From Sulfitobacter undariae (GTDB lineage: Bacteria; Pseudomonadota; Alphaproteobacteria; Rhodobacterales; Rhodobacteraceae): DNA of 64,000 nt. Under the pieces are notes generated by a model that was not told the DNA's origin, searched no databases, and saw only the letters and a list, made by a program, of their open reading frames with translations. The stretch covers positions 31,193 through 95,192 of the forward strand of contig NZ_JACIEI010000013.1 in assembly GCF_014196805.1 (NCBI RefSeq), given 5' to 3'. The position numbers and the translations under genes were made by a program. Positions 8,162-16,360 of the stretch are shown one piece after another. Positions within the stretch are counted from its first letter, which is position 1, and each line of letters begins with the position of its first letter.

Positions 8162-9029
8162 AGTCAAAACGGGCCCGACCCTGCACCAGCTCACCTTTAG
8201 AAAATCCATAGTGTTCAAAAAATTCTACTTGGGGTTCCGTCAATCCAATGGAACTATAATTTGGTGGTTGAAGTACAACACCGAAATCGCGCCTTTCTCC
8301 AACCTCATCCTTGCAAACAGCGGGTTTCAAGGAAAGCGCAGGTCTGTTGGTCCAGCGGTTACCTACGGGATTTAGTGCTTGATACGCTGCGCTGGCGACA
8401 ATGTCTGCAAACTGAAGGCCTGCTTCGGTGTAGTGAGGCACGTAGTCGGTCAGTCTAAAGCTTATAAAGCGGAAATCGATTGTCCGTTTGTTTAAGACTG
8501 GTGTGTGCTGATAACGTAATTTTTCAAAATACGCTTTGGTCTGTGAGTAAGAATGCCCTCCGCGCTGACTGAAAACGACACGTATTTTATCGCCTGGCCC
8601 CGGATGACCAGAGCAGTCGTGTGCGCAAAAGTTAGTGACGCGTTCTAAAAGCAGTCTTACCAACCAGTTGTAAAACCATTGCTGGCCACCGGCTTGTGCA
8701 GCGCGTTCATTGTTGTAGCCTTTCATATTCTTTTTGTTGGATGCGACAATAAAAGCCCTTCCATTGTGCGAGGCAAGCAACTCAGCTGCTCTTTCCTGCT
8801 TTTTTGGACTGAGTTTTCTGTAGTGGAGTGATCTAGATCGACAGTTTATGTCTTTAAGAAGGTGATCCATCCATGTGTTGCAATTCTGTTCATTCTCTGC
8901 GCGGATAAGGTATCCGGAGATTACGAGCCATTCGGTTGCGCCATTTGGGTCGGCCGGTTGAACTCTTCTCAACCCGTCATCTCCAGCCTCATCAATATAG
9001 AGGACATACTTGTATTTGAGAGGGTTCAT
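8160..9029 (-). CDS. DUF3800 domain protein (prophage cargo)
   Basis: The protein has 289 residues when started at 9029, where GGAAG lies seven bases upstream; an earlier in-frame ATG at 9062 has no good site. The N-terminal YVLYIDEAGDDG is the hallmark of DUF3800, and the late LQFADIVASAAYQAL carries the family's second conserved acidic position. The conserved acidic residues hint at a metal-dependent, possibly nuclease-like site, but the biochemical role is not settled. Members are frequent in phages and defence-rich islands. It is transcribed with the same polarity as the integrase but separated from it by a small gene on the other strand. Confidence 0.8.
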   Translation of the reverse strand: MNPLKYKYVLYIDEAGDDGLRRVQPADPNGATEWLVISGYLIRAENEQNCNTWMDHLLKDINCRSRSLHYRKLSPKKQERAAELLASHNGRAFIVASNKKNMKGYNNERAAQAGGQQWFYNWLVRLLLERVTNFCAHDCSGHPGPGDKIRVVFSQRGGHSYSQTKAYFEKLRYQHTPVLNKRTIDFRFISFRLTDYVPHYTEAGLQFADIVASAAYQALNPVGNRWTNRPALSLKPAVCKDEVGERRDFGVVLQPPNYSSIGLTEPQVEFFEHYGFSKGELVQGRARFD

Positions 9030-9113
9030 AACTGCACTTCCTATCCGAAGCGCGATCTTCAAACTTAATTTGCGATTCTACAATCTTCTATTCTCGGAGG
9101 CCTATGTTGCTCA

Positions 9114-9335
9114 ATGAAGGTCGGTGATCTAAAGCCAGAGCATGATCTGGAGTTATTTTGCGCAAGGCCCGCTGGCTGTCCAGGATCAAGGCGATTCACT
9201 CGAGCTGAGGCGATAGAGAGGTTCGGTGCTGATTTCCCTCTCGAGCAGATCCGTGCGAGGTCAAGGTGCGGGCTGTGTGGCCATAAGGGTGCCGCGACGA
9301 TTGTGCGCTATGTTGGCTCGACGGGGATGGTGTGA
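9114..9335 (+). CDS. Small cysteine-containing phage protein, zinc-ribbon candidate
   Basis: The 73-residue protein contains FCARPAGCPGS near residue 16 and CGLCGHKGA near residue 52. The four cysteines could bind zinc. A GGAGG lies about 15 bases before the ATG, further than usual, so the start is uncertain. Its stop codon abuts the stop codon of the convergent integrase with no spacer. Similar short proteins are common beside integrases in Rhodobacterales, which supports it being real. The function is unknown. Confidence 0.6.
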   Translation: MKVGDLKPEHDLELFCARPAGCPGSRRFTRAEAIERFGADFPLEQIRARSRCGLCGHKGAATIVRYVGSTGMV

Positions 9336-10412
9336 TCACCGGCTCAGCCGATCTAGCCACTTCCAATTTTCGTATTTGTCGCCGGACTGCTTGATGTGCG
9401 TGTACCTTTGCAGTGATGACCAGGCGCGATGGCCTGAGACCGCTGCGACCTGCGGAATGGTGTCGCCAATTTCAAACAGACGCGTAACGCCTTCGTGCCT
9501 TAAGTCGTGAAACCGTAGGTCCTCGATCTCCAGAACTTTGCATGCACGCGTGAACGCGGTGCTGATCGTGTCGCTATGAAATGGGAACACGAGCGGCTTC
9601 TTTTTTGGCATTGCCAGCGCGATTCTCATTGCGGGTTCTGGTAGATCACACCATACATCGTTTCCTACCTTATCCCCTGGGTGTTTCATGTCCTTGATGA
9701 AAACGCGGCTGTGCAATTGGTCTAGCCCTGTCCATGCCACTCTGGTGATCTCCTCTTGGCGTCGGGTGGAGAACAGCGCGAACCCCACAACCTTGTGCAT
9801 CGGGACGCTGTTTGGGCGGTGAGCGTGCTTATCGTCAAACAGCGATAGGAGCTTGTCGAGTTCGCCCAGGGTGGGGCGGCGATTACGCTTCTGTGACTTT
9901 CCGCTGATGCCCAGACGATTGCAGACGACAAAGGCATCTTTCATGGCTTGTTGGTCAAGGGGGATGCCCCAAGCGGGTCTGGCGATCGCGAAAATGGCAG
10001 CCAAGTGCGATAGGTAATTCCCAACAGTTGATGGCGTGCGGGTGGTGCTCAAGTCTTTGGCAAATTGCACTATATCATGGCTTTGGATTTCATTGCAGCT
10101 CATGGCCGCGATATCGTATTCGCGAATCGACCTGAGAACTTGTGCTTTGGTGCGCCCGATCTCTTTGACGCTTTCGGTGATGTAGCGATCTATGGCGGTG
10201 CTCAGGGTTCTTCCCTTGCTTTTGATCGCGCTGAGGTCTTCCCCGGCTGCGCGGATTTCCTTCATCCGCTTTTTGTACCACGCGGATGCTGAGGCGCGGC
10301 TGTCAAATGTTCGGGATTCGCGATGCGCCCATTTTCCATTTCTTCTGATGTTTATTTGTGCGACATAAGCCACAGATCCGCTTTTGCGTTTTCGTTCTAC
10401 AATTTGGGGCAT
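9336..10412 (-). CDS. int: Tyrosine site-specific recombinase (prophage integrase)
   Basis: The 358-residue enzyme should insert and excise the prophage at dusA. The catalytic residues are present: R218 in RRQEEI, H302 and R305 in FHDLRHEG, H328 in SGHRAW, and nucleophile Y337 in QRYTH. Residues about 1-50 form an arm-binding-type N-terminus rich in Lys/Arg, and residues about 65-150 the core-binding helical domain. The gene reads away from dusA, leaving 112 bases between its start and the dusA start in which several GAACA-type repeats lie. It appears intact, so the element may still be mobile if excision functions exist to the left. Confidence 0.95.
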   Translation of the reverse strand: MPQIVERKRKSGSVAYVAQINIRRNGKWAHRESRTFDSRASASAWYKKRMKEIRAAGEDLSAIKSKGRTLSTAIDRYITESVKEIGRTKAQVLRSIREYDIAAMSCNEIQSHDIVQFAKDLSTTRTPSTVGNYLSHLAAIFAIARPAWGIPLDQQAMKDAFVVCNRLGISGKSQKRNRRPTLGELDKLLSLFDDKHAHRPNSVPMHKVVGFALFSTRRQEEITRVAWTGLDQLHSRVFIKDMKHPGDKVGNDVWCDLPEPAMRIALAMPKKKPLVFPFHSDTISTAFTRACKVLEIEDLRFHDLRHEGVTRLFEIGDTIPQVAAVSGHRAWSSLQRYTHIKQSGDKYENWKWLDRLSR

Positions 10413-10415
10413 ACC

Positions 10416-10548
10416 TGAACAACATTTTCCATCGATTTGAACAACACCTATTGTTCAGACAATAGAAAAAGAGCAAAAACAAGCGAAAAAGGGCAGGAAT
10501 AGGCAAGACGAGCAAGGCGGCGATATGAAGAATAGTTGTTCTAGAACA
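10416..10548. repeat. GAACA-type direct and inverted repeats between int and dusA
   Basis: GAACAACA occurs at 10417-10424 and again at 10439-10446 with related flanks, 22 bases apart, close to two helical turns. The second copy forms a dyad with TTGTTC at 10451-10456. A perfect 12-base palindrome TGTTCTAGAACA lies at 10537-10548, inside the present first codons of dusA. The position next to the integrase start and the attachment gene suggests binding sites for the integrase arm domain, an excisionase or the phage repressor. The role is inferred. Confidence 0.5.
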
Positions 10549-11556
10549 GATGTTTACAGGGCGTCTCGCCTATCCGTTGCACCTATGATGCACTGGACGG
10601 ATCGCCATTGCCGTTACTTGCATCGGTTGATGAGCCAGCACACGCTGCTTTATACTGAAATGGTGACGTCACCTGCATTGGTGCGCGGGCAGGCTTTGCA
10701 TCTGCTGGATCATCATCCGTCCGAGCATCCCGTTGCTCTTCAGTTGGGTGGGTCTGATCCTGCCGAACTGGCCGAGGCGGCGCGGTTGGGGGCGCAGGCG
10801 GGATATGATGAAATTAATCTCAATGTGGGGTGCCCGTCTGACCGTGTTCAATCCGGTGCCTTTGGTGCTGTGCTGATGAAGGATGCCGCCTTGGTGGCGC
10901 GCTGTGTGACGGCGATGCGCCGTGCGGTGGATGTAGAAGTCACGGTGAAGTGTCGTATCGGTGTGGATGATCAAAACCCCGAAGAGGTATTGCCCGAATT
11001 TCTCAGCCGCATTGTCGGAGCAGGTATTGAACGCGTGACCGTGCATGCGCGCAAAGCTTGGTTGAATGGATTAAGCCCCAAAGAGAACCGCGATGTGCCA
11101 CCGTTGGATTACCCGCTGGTGCACCGCATGAAAGAGCTGTTCCCGAATTTGCACATCTCGCTGAACGGGGGGATTACGACACTGGAGGCCGCCGAGGCCG
11201 CGCTGGCAGGTGGGCTGGATGGTGTGATGATCGGGCGTGCGGCTTATCACCAACCTGCCGAGATCCTGTGTCAGGCCGACCGTCGGATTTTCGGGACGGG
11301 CGCAGACACCAGCGCACAGACCGTTGTCGAAGCCATGATGCCCTATATTGAGGCGCATCTGGAGGAGGGCGGCAAACTGTCTTCTGTTACGCGGCATATG
11401 TTGGGGTTGTTTGCAGGTCGTCCAGGGGCGCGGATTTGGCGGCGCGTGCTGTCTGATGGGGCACATCGTGCGGGGGCAGGGACTGCGCTTGTCCGCGAAG
11501 CGTTGGAGCAGACGGTGGAGCAAAGTATACTGGCAAGCCAGCCCCGCACAGTGTAG
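10525..11556 (+). CDS. dusA: tRNA-dihydrouridine(20/20a) synthase DusA
   Basis: DusA is an FMN enzyme that reduces uridine 20/20a in the tRNA D-loop. The 343-residue protein has the family start RLSVAPMMHWTDRHCRY, the LNVGCPSDRV segment with the catalytic cysteine, and the flavin-binding NGGI and MIGRAAY stretches, so the barrel is complete. The first dozen codons probably come from the prophage, which means insertion replaced the promoter and start but preserved function. The current start has AAGGCGG just upstream. Confidence 0.95.
   Translation: MKNSCSRTDVYRASRLSVAPMMHWTDRHCRYLHRLMSQHTLLYTEMVTSPALVRGQALHLLDHHPSEHPVALQLGGSDPAELAEAARLGAQAGYDEINLNVGCPSDRVQSGAFGAVLMKDAALVARCVTAMRRAVDVEVTVKCRIGVDDQNPEEVLPEFLSRIVGAGIERVTVHARKAWLNGLSPKENRDVPPLDYPLVHRMKELFPNLHISLNGGITTLEAAEAALAGGLDGVMIGRAAYHQPAEILCQADRRIFGTGADTSAQTVVEAMMPYIEAHLEEGGKLSSVTRHMLGLFAGRPGARIWRRVLSDGAHRAGAGTALVREALEQTVEQSILASQPRTV
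10545..10620 (+). other. Probable prophage attachment site (right junction) in the 5' end of dusA
   Basis: The junction between phage and host sequence should fall in the first codons of dusA, close to the part encoding RLSVAPMMHWTD, which is the usual target of dusA-associated integrases. The encoded N-terminus upstream of this (MKNSCSRTDVYRA) looks phage-supplied. The exact crossover cannot be fixed without the left junction, which lies outside the window. Confidence 0.45.
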
Positions 11557-11594
11557 CAAAACTGCAAACAGACCAGACTCACAGGAATATGAAT

Positions 11595-12419
11595 ATGCCC
11601 GAGACAGTTTTGCTAATCCAGATGTCGGTGTTGTTGCTTGTGATCGGGGCCTTTGCTGGTGTTCTGGCGGGATTGCTGGGCGTGGGCGGTGGTATTGTGC
11701 TGGTCCCGGGATTCTTCTACGCGTTCCAGACGTTGGGTTATGACGGCGATCAACTGATGCAGATGTGTCTGGCGACTTCTTTGGCGACGATCATTGTAAC
11801 ATCCATCCGGTCGGTCATGTCGCACAACAAAAAAGGCGCTGTGGATTGGGATATCTTGCGGACATGGGCTCCGGGCATCATGATCGGGGCTGTGGTTGGT
11901 GTGCTTGTGGTGTCTGGATTGCGTTCAACGACGTTGCAGGCGATCTTCGGCGTGCTGGCTTTGACCATTGGCCTCTATATGGCGTTTGGCCGTGCGGATT
12001 GGCGCTTGGGGCAGGCGATGCCAACTGGCATAGCGCGTGCTGCATTTTCTCCGATGGTGGGCTTTCTGTCAGTGCTGATGGGCATTGGCGGTGGCAGCTT
12101 TGGCGTGCCGCTGATGACGCTACATGGCCGTCCAATCCACCGTGCTGTTGCAACGGCGGCTGGTTTTGGCCTGCTGATTGCGGTGCCTTCTGTCATTGCA
12201 TTCCTGTTTGTGGCGCTTGACCCTGCTATGCGGCCGCCATTCACGATCGGAGCGGTGAATATACCAGCATTTATATTGGTTATTGCTATGACATTAATCA
12301 CAGCCCCAATTGGTGCAAAGCTGGCGCACGCAATGGACCCAAAGCCGCTTAAACGTGTGTTTGCGGTGTTTTTGGTGCTGGTTGCCCTTAATATGCTACG
12401 CAAAGCGTTGATGGGCTGA
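11595..12419 (+). CDS. TauE/SafE family sulfite exporter-type permease
   Basis: The 274-residue integral membrane protein has about eight hydrophobic helices and the paired glycine-rich repeats of the family (AGVLAGLLGVGGGIVLVPG near the start and LMGIGGGSFGVPLM in the second half). Family members move sulfite, sulfoacetate or other organic anions; the substrate here cannot be told. The start at 11595 is preferred because AGGA lies eight bases upstream; an ATG at 11589 is too close to that site. It follows dusA after about 40 bases and may be cotranscribed. Confidence 0.88.
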   Translation: MPETVLLIQMSVLLLVIGAFAGVLAGLLGVGGGIVLVPGFFYAFQTLGYDGDQLMQMCLATSLATIIVTSIRSVMSHNKKGAVDWDILRTWAPGIMIGAVVGVLVVSGLRSTTLQAIFGVLALTIGLYMAFGRADWRLGQAMPTGIARAAFSPMVGFLSVLMGIGGGSFGVPLMTLHGRPIHRAVATAAGFGLLIAVPSVIAFLFVALDPAMRPPFTIGAVNIPAFILVIAMTLITAPIGAKLAHAMDPKPLKRVFAVFLVLVALNMLRKALMG

Positions 12420-12575
12420 ACCCTCTGGCACTGCCTGACCTATGGCATTGGGGGAACAGTTTCAATTTTGAACACAATATTCTTTATGTTGACACATTGT
12501 TGCCAAACCCAAATGGGATGTAGGCTCGTGAGATACCCCCACAAGAGGGGTAAGTTTTGAGTAAAAGGGTAGGAA

Positions 12576-12809
12576 ATGAAACAGGTTATGACAGGACCAT
12601 TGGGCCTTGTGGCCTATCACAACACAAGCCAAGGCGGCGCAGGGCAATACCCCGCGTTGAATATACCGAGTCGCGATTTCATGCGGGGCGACATGCTGGT
12701 TGCCGCAAACGAAGCGCAACCGCACAACGTGATTGTGCTGACGCGCCAGATGACCCGCCGTGCAGCGGTTGCGATGTACAGCACGACTTCGGCACAGCGC
12801 GAAAACTAA
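12576..12809 (+). CDS. Conserved-looking small protein of unknown function
   Basis: I do not recognise this 77-residue protein. It has no signal peptide or membrane helix. It starts after a fair site (AGGGTAGGAA) and ends three bases before the convergent DUF1289 gene. The sequence is polar, with GLVAYHNTSQGG near the start and QMTRRAAVAMYSTTSAQREN at the C-terminus. The open frame, site and spacing favour a real gene. Confidence 0.55.
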   Translation: MKQVMTGPLGLVAYHNTSQGGAGQYPALNIPSRDFMRGDMLVAANEAQPHNVIVLTRQMTRRAAVAMYSTTSAQREN

Positions 12810-12812
12810 AGC

Positions 12813-13049
12813 CTAAGGTTTGCGCGCCAACCTTGCGGCACGCCCGCCGCGGCGTTTGCTGAGTGCGCCCGCACGTGAGGGCAACTCGTCCATGACCGCC
12901 TTGCGCGCTTCGGGCGCCATGCGCGACCACGCGCCAATTTCATCCATCGACCGCAGGCAGCCCGTACATAAACGGCTTTCGGGATGGATCACACAGATTT
13001 TTATGCAGGGGCTTTCCAGCTCGGCGCGTTTCCAGATCTCGTCACTCAT
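12813..13049 (-). CDS. DUF1289 domain protein
   Basis: The 78-residue protein carries the DUF1289 cysteine pattern SPCIKICVIHPESRLCTGC, four cysteines that probably bind a metal or an Fe-S cluster, followed by the conserved EIGAWSRM segment. The C-terminus is strongly basic (SKRRGGRAARLARKP). It is the last gene of a leftward group ccmI-ruvX-DUF1289 with a 12-base gap from ruvX. The molecular role of the family is unknown. Confidence 0.9.
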   Translation of the reverse strand: MSDEIWKRAELESPCIKICVIHPESRLCTGCLRSMDEIGAWSRMAPEARKAVMDELPSRAGALSKRRGGRAARLARKP

Positions 13050-13061
13050 GGCCTGCGCCTC

Positions 13062-13538
13062 CTATTGTGCGCGGATCACCCGCAGCCTGTCCAATACACC
13101 CTGCAAGATATAGCTGGCAGCGACATGATCAATGACTTCGGCCCGACGTTTGCGTGATGTATCGGCCTCTAGCAGGGCGCGTTCTGCCGCGACCGTAGAC
13201 AGGCGTTCATCCCAATAGCCAATGGGTAGGTCTGGGTGTAGCCTGTCAAAATTGCGCGCAAAGGCACGGGTGGACTGGCAGCGCGGCCCTTCCGAGCCAT
13301 CCATGTTAAAGGGCAGCCCAAGGATCAAACCACCGATGTTACGGCCTGCGATGATTTCGCCTAAGCGCGCAGCATCCAATCCGAATTTCTTGCGCTTAAC
13401 TGTCTCCAGCGGCGTTGCAACAGACTGAAAACTATCCGTCACGGCCACGCCAATGGTCTTTTCCCCAAGGTCCAGCCCAATCAGCGCCCGCATTGAGGGC
13501 AGGGCAGCTGCGAAATCTTCAATCCGTTCATGTATCAA
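13062..13538 (-). CDS. ruvX: Putative Holliday junction resolvase / pre-16S rRNA nuclease RuvX (YqgF)
   Basis: The 158-residue protein has the RNase H-like signature LIGLDLGEKTIGVAVTD, the GLPFNMDGSEG loop, and the late acidic segment DERLSTVAAERALLEAD. The family is linked to 16S rRNA 5'-end processing and was first annotated as a Holliday junction resolvase. Its start overlaps the ccmI stop by four bases, so translation is probably coupled. Length is normal for the family, with a short N-terminal extension before the first strand. Confidence 0.93.
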   Translation of the reverse strand: MIHERIEDFAAALPSMRALIGLDLGEKTIGVAVTDSFQSVATPLETVKRKKFGLDAARLGEIIAGRNIGGLILGLPFNMDGSEGPRCQSTRAFARNFDRLHPDLPIGYWDERLSTVAAERALLEADTSRKRRAEVIDHVAASYILQGVLDRLRVIRAQ

Positions 13539-14764
13539 TCGATTACTCCCGCTTTGCGGCCTGCCTCATTAATCAGGTCCAGCGCGTCTTTATTGTCGCT
13601 GAACACTTCGATGGCGTTTGCGTGTATGGCCATTGCACGTTGCTGTTCGCCCAACACCCCTAGCGAGGATATCAACCGCGCCCAATCACTGGGGGGGCCG
13701 CCTCGCGTGGCCAAACGCTCTGACAGGCCTGCAACCATGCCGCCGATCATTTCCATGCGCTCGGCGGGGCTCATGCTTTGGGCATTCTCGACATCTTCTG
13801 CGGTAGGGCCGGGCATGCCTGCGCCGCCAATTTCAGGGATGGAATAGCGCACACCCGCCAATTGGGCCAAGCCCTCGATCTGTTCCAAAATCGGCGGTAT
13901 CCATGCTGCATCCTCGGGGCCTGCGCGCAACAAGCTGTCCCAAATGCGAAACGCCTGATCCGGCCTGCCAGTTTGTACCAACATAAGGCCCAGATAATAG
14001 CGCGCGGCACCGTTTTGCGGATCAAGGTTCAGGGCGCCGCGCAAACTGGTTTCCGCCTCGGGAGAGACATAGCCCCCCGCCGCCATCACTTGTAATTCAC
14101 CCAGATCAGCCAAATCCTGTCCGCTCACCGGATCACCTTTGAGGTTGATCAGGCGTATCTGCGCGTCTTTTGCAGCCAGATAATTGCCGATGCGCCGCTC
14201 TTGTTGGACCAATAGAATATGCCCCTGAATGTCATCAGGTCGCTGCGCAACAGTGCCGCGCAATTGGGTCAGCAGTTCTTTATAACGCGGGTCCATTTCA
14301 ATCGGTTCAACAAAGGTGGGCAGGGAGGCTTCGGCGCGCGCCTGATTTGGCCGTGATTTACGAACTTCTTCGGCAAAGGCGATCCGGTCTTTTAGCGCCA
14401 TATCGCCAAAACCCGGTACGCCGAGCTTCCAGTAACTTAACCCGCTGACGATCACTGCAAAGACGATGATGATGATGGCCACTGCGGTAGGGGCCTTGTT
14501 GCTTTTGGGGTTCTCCGCCGACTGCGCTGTGTCAGCGGCAATCAAACGTCTGGCCACTTCGGCATGCACCCGTTCTGCATCTGCCTTGTCAATGACGCCC
14601 CGCGCCACATCTCGGTCAACCTCGGCCAGTTGCGCACGATAAACGGCAACATCAGAGGCTGCGCGCGATTCAGCTTCCAAGCTGTTACCGCGCACTACTG
14701 CACGGATCAAAATAGCAGCCACAGTCAACGAAATCACAACTGCGACGATCCAGAAACTAAGCAT
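13535..14764 (-). CDS. ccmI: Cytochrome c maturation protein CcmI
   Basis: CcmI holds the apocytochrome c chaperone-like TPR domain used in haem ligation. The 409-residue protein begins with a membrane helix (FWIVAVVISLTVAAILIRAV), then the typical CcmI cytoplasmic loop (YRAQLAEVDRDVARGVID), a second helix near residue 100 (AVAIIIIVFAVIVSGLSYW) and periplasmic TPR-like repeats (LNLDPQNGAARYYLGLMLVQ). The other ccm genes in view, ccmABCDG, lie 30 kb away, a split that is usual in this group. Confidence 0.92.
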   Translation of the reverse strand: MLSFWIVAVVISLTVAAILIRAVVRGNSLEAESRAASDVAVYRAQLAEVDRDVARGVIDKADAERVHAEVARRLIAADTAQSAENPKSNKAPTAVAIIIIVFAVIVSGLSYWKLGVPGFGDMALKDRIAFAEEVRKSRPNQARAEASLPTFVEPIEMDPRYKELLTQLRGTVAQRPDDIQGHILLVQQERRIGNYLAAKDAQIRLINLKGDPVSGQDLADLGELQVMAAGGYVSPEAETSLRGALNLDPQNGAARYYLGLMLVQTGRPDQAFRIWDSLLRAGPEDAAWIPPILEQIEGLAQLAGVRYSIPEIGGAGMPGPTAEDVENAQSMSPAERMEMIGGMVAGLSERLATRGGPPSDWARLISSLGVLGEQQRAMAIHANAIEVFSDNKDALDLINEAGRKAGVID

Positions 14765-15000
14765 CTACCGGAACTCCCTCTACCTACTTCCCGTCTATTA
14801 CGTAGCAGAGCGACAAAAAAGGGCACAATGACGCTCCGCGACGAATAGACGCCTGCAAAAAGCAACTGCTTGTGGCTCATGTCGTAAATTTGATATGGAA
14901 TGCCGTGCAGGGCAGCGATGTTTTTGGCTGCTCCGTCATGAAGAACCAAGGCGGGTTACATTGCCCGAATCCTCCTCTTTCTACATCAAGGATACCCGCG

Positions 15001-16245
15001 ATGAAAAAATACTCAGTATTTGCAGTAGCCCGCGAAGCGATGCGCCACCACACTGGCTGGACCCGTGCATGGCGCGATGCTGCGCCGAAGAAACGATATG
15101 ATGCGATCATCATCGGGGCAGGTGGGCATGGGCTGGCGACAGCATATTACTTGGGTAAGAACTTTGGCATCACCAATGTGGCGATTTTGGAAAAGGGATG
15201 GCTGGGCGGCGGCAACACAGGCCGCAACACAACCATCATCAGGTCCAACTATTTACAGGATCCATCGGCTGCGATCTTTGAAAAATCCCGTTCTCTCTAT
15301 GAAACCATGTCTCAGGATATCAACTATAATGTGATGTTTTCCCCGCGTGGTGTGATCATGCTTGCACAAACCGAACATGAAGTGCGTGGTTACAAGCGAA
15401 CAGCCCATGCGAACATGTTACAAGGAGTGAAAACTGAATTCGTTAGCCCCGCCCGCGTCAAAGAGCTGCTTCCTATCATCAATCTGGATGGACCGCGTTA
15501 TCCGGTGCTGGGTGGGTTGTGGCAAGCCCGTGGCGGCACGGCCCGCCATGATGCTGTGGCGTGGGGCTATGCGCGGGCCTGCTCGGATATGGGGATGGAT
15601 GTGATCCAGCAATGCGAGGTGACGGGCATCCGCTCGGAGGGCGGCAAGGTCACAGGGGTCAGCACCAGTCGCGGCGATATCGCATGTGATAAACTGGGCA
15701 TCGTGGTCGCAGGTCATTCTGGTCAATTGGCGGAAATGGCGGGTTTTCGTCTGCCGCTCGAATCCGTTGCGCTTCAGGCCTTGGTCTCTGAGCCGATCAA
15801 GCCCTGCATGGATGTGGTTGTGATGGCCAACACGGTGCACGGCTATATGAGCCAGTCGGACAAAGGCGAAATGGTCATTGGCGGTGGCACCGATGGCTAT
15901 AACAATTTCACCCAACGCGGCGCTTTCCAGCACATCGAGGAAACCGTACGCGCCCTGATCGAAACCTTCCCTATGGTCTCGCGCCTCAAGATGCTGCGCC
16001 AATGGGGCGGCATCGTAGATATGACAGGCGACCGTTCTCCGATATTGTCTAAAACACCCGTTGAAGGCATCTTTATCAACAGTGGATGGGGCACAGGCGG
16101 CTTTAAAGCGATCCCGGGCTCTGGCTGGGGGATGGCCGAGTTGATGGCAAAAGGCCATTCACCTCTGACAGATGCATTCGGGTTGGAGCGCTTTAGTGAA
16201 GGGCGTTTCATTGATGAAAGCGTCGCGGCAGGGGTGGCGCATTGA
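15001..16245 (+). CDS. soxB: Sarcosine oxidase subunit beta
   Basis: The beta subunit carries the FAD site where sarcosine is demethylated to glycine. The 414-residue protein starts at 15001 with AAGGA eight bases upstream. The dinucleotide-binding GAGGHGLATAYYL follows after about 40 residues, and GNTGRNTTIIRSNY lies in the flavin-binding region where the family has its covalent flavin attachment. The C-terminal part has the conserved NSGWGTGGFKAIPGSG. It heads the sox operon; the usual next gene, soxD, is separated by a small extra gene. Confidence 0.95.
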   Translation: MKKYSVFAVAREAMRHHTGWTRAWRDAAPKKRYDAIIIGAGGHGLATAYYLGKNFGITNVAILEKGWLGGGNTGRNTTIIRSNYLQDPSAAIFEKSRSLYETMSQDINYNVMFSPRGVIMLAQTEHEVRGYKRTAHANMLQGVKTEFVSPARVKELLPIINLDGPRYPVLGGLWQARGGTARHDAVAWGYARACSDMGMDVIQQCEVTGIRSEGGKVTGVSTSRGDIACDKLGIVVAGHSGQLAEMAGFRLPLESVALQALVSEPIKPCMDVVVMANTVHGYMSQSDKGEMVIGGGTDGYNNFTQRGAFQHIEETVRALIETFPMVSRLKMLRQWGGIVDMTGDRSPILSKTPVEGIFINSGWGTGGFKAIPGSGWGMAELMAKGHSPLTDAFGLERFSEGRFIDESVAAGVAH

Positions 16246-16321
16246 TGCAGAGCACCTCAGCTGGTTCCCGCCTGTTCAGCACGCAAGAGAATTTCTTCTG
16301 GAACAAACAACGTGCCGTAAA

Positions 16322-16348
16322 TGTTCAATCTTTAACAGACATTGAACA
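16322..16348. promoter_or_regulatory. Inverted repeat upstream of the small gene in the sox operon
   Basis: TGTTCAAT at 16322-16329 is matched by ATTGAACA at 16341-16348, an eight-base perfect dyad with an 11-base spacer. It ends about 12 bases before the start of the small membrane gene, in the right place for an operator or an RNA hairpin near its ribosome-binding site. The regulator is unknown. Confidence 0.4.
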
Positions 16349-16360
16349 AGGTATGACATC

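Larger units (their letters stand above)
1..10524. mobile_element. Prophage, right-hand part, integrated at the 5' end of dusA (left end outside window)
   Basis: The segment runs from tail genes through lysis genes and cargo to a tyrosine integrase that is transcribed away from dusA. An integrase adjoining the 5' end of dusA is a documented arrangement of dusA-associated prophages and islands. The order seen is tail tip, tail fibre with esterase, membrane/lysis genes, endolysin, unknown cargo, integrase. Head, packaging, replication and repressor genes and the second attachment site are not in view, so completeness and inducibility cannot be judged. Two gene scraps near 7.9-8.16 kb suggest past recombination inside the element. 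Confidence 0.88.

Noticed and set aside
1..10524. Gene transfer agent (RcGTA-like) cluster
   Set aside because: The fibre with an esterase domain, the endolysin cassette and above all an intact integrase at dusA fit a prophage. GTA clusters lack an integrase.
14765..15000. Glycine or other riboswitch upstream of soxB
   Set aside because: The 236-base region has no convincing tandem aptamer structure by eye. A covariance-model search would decide.
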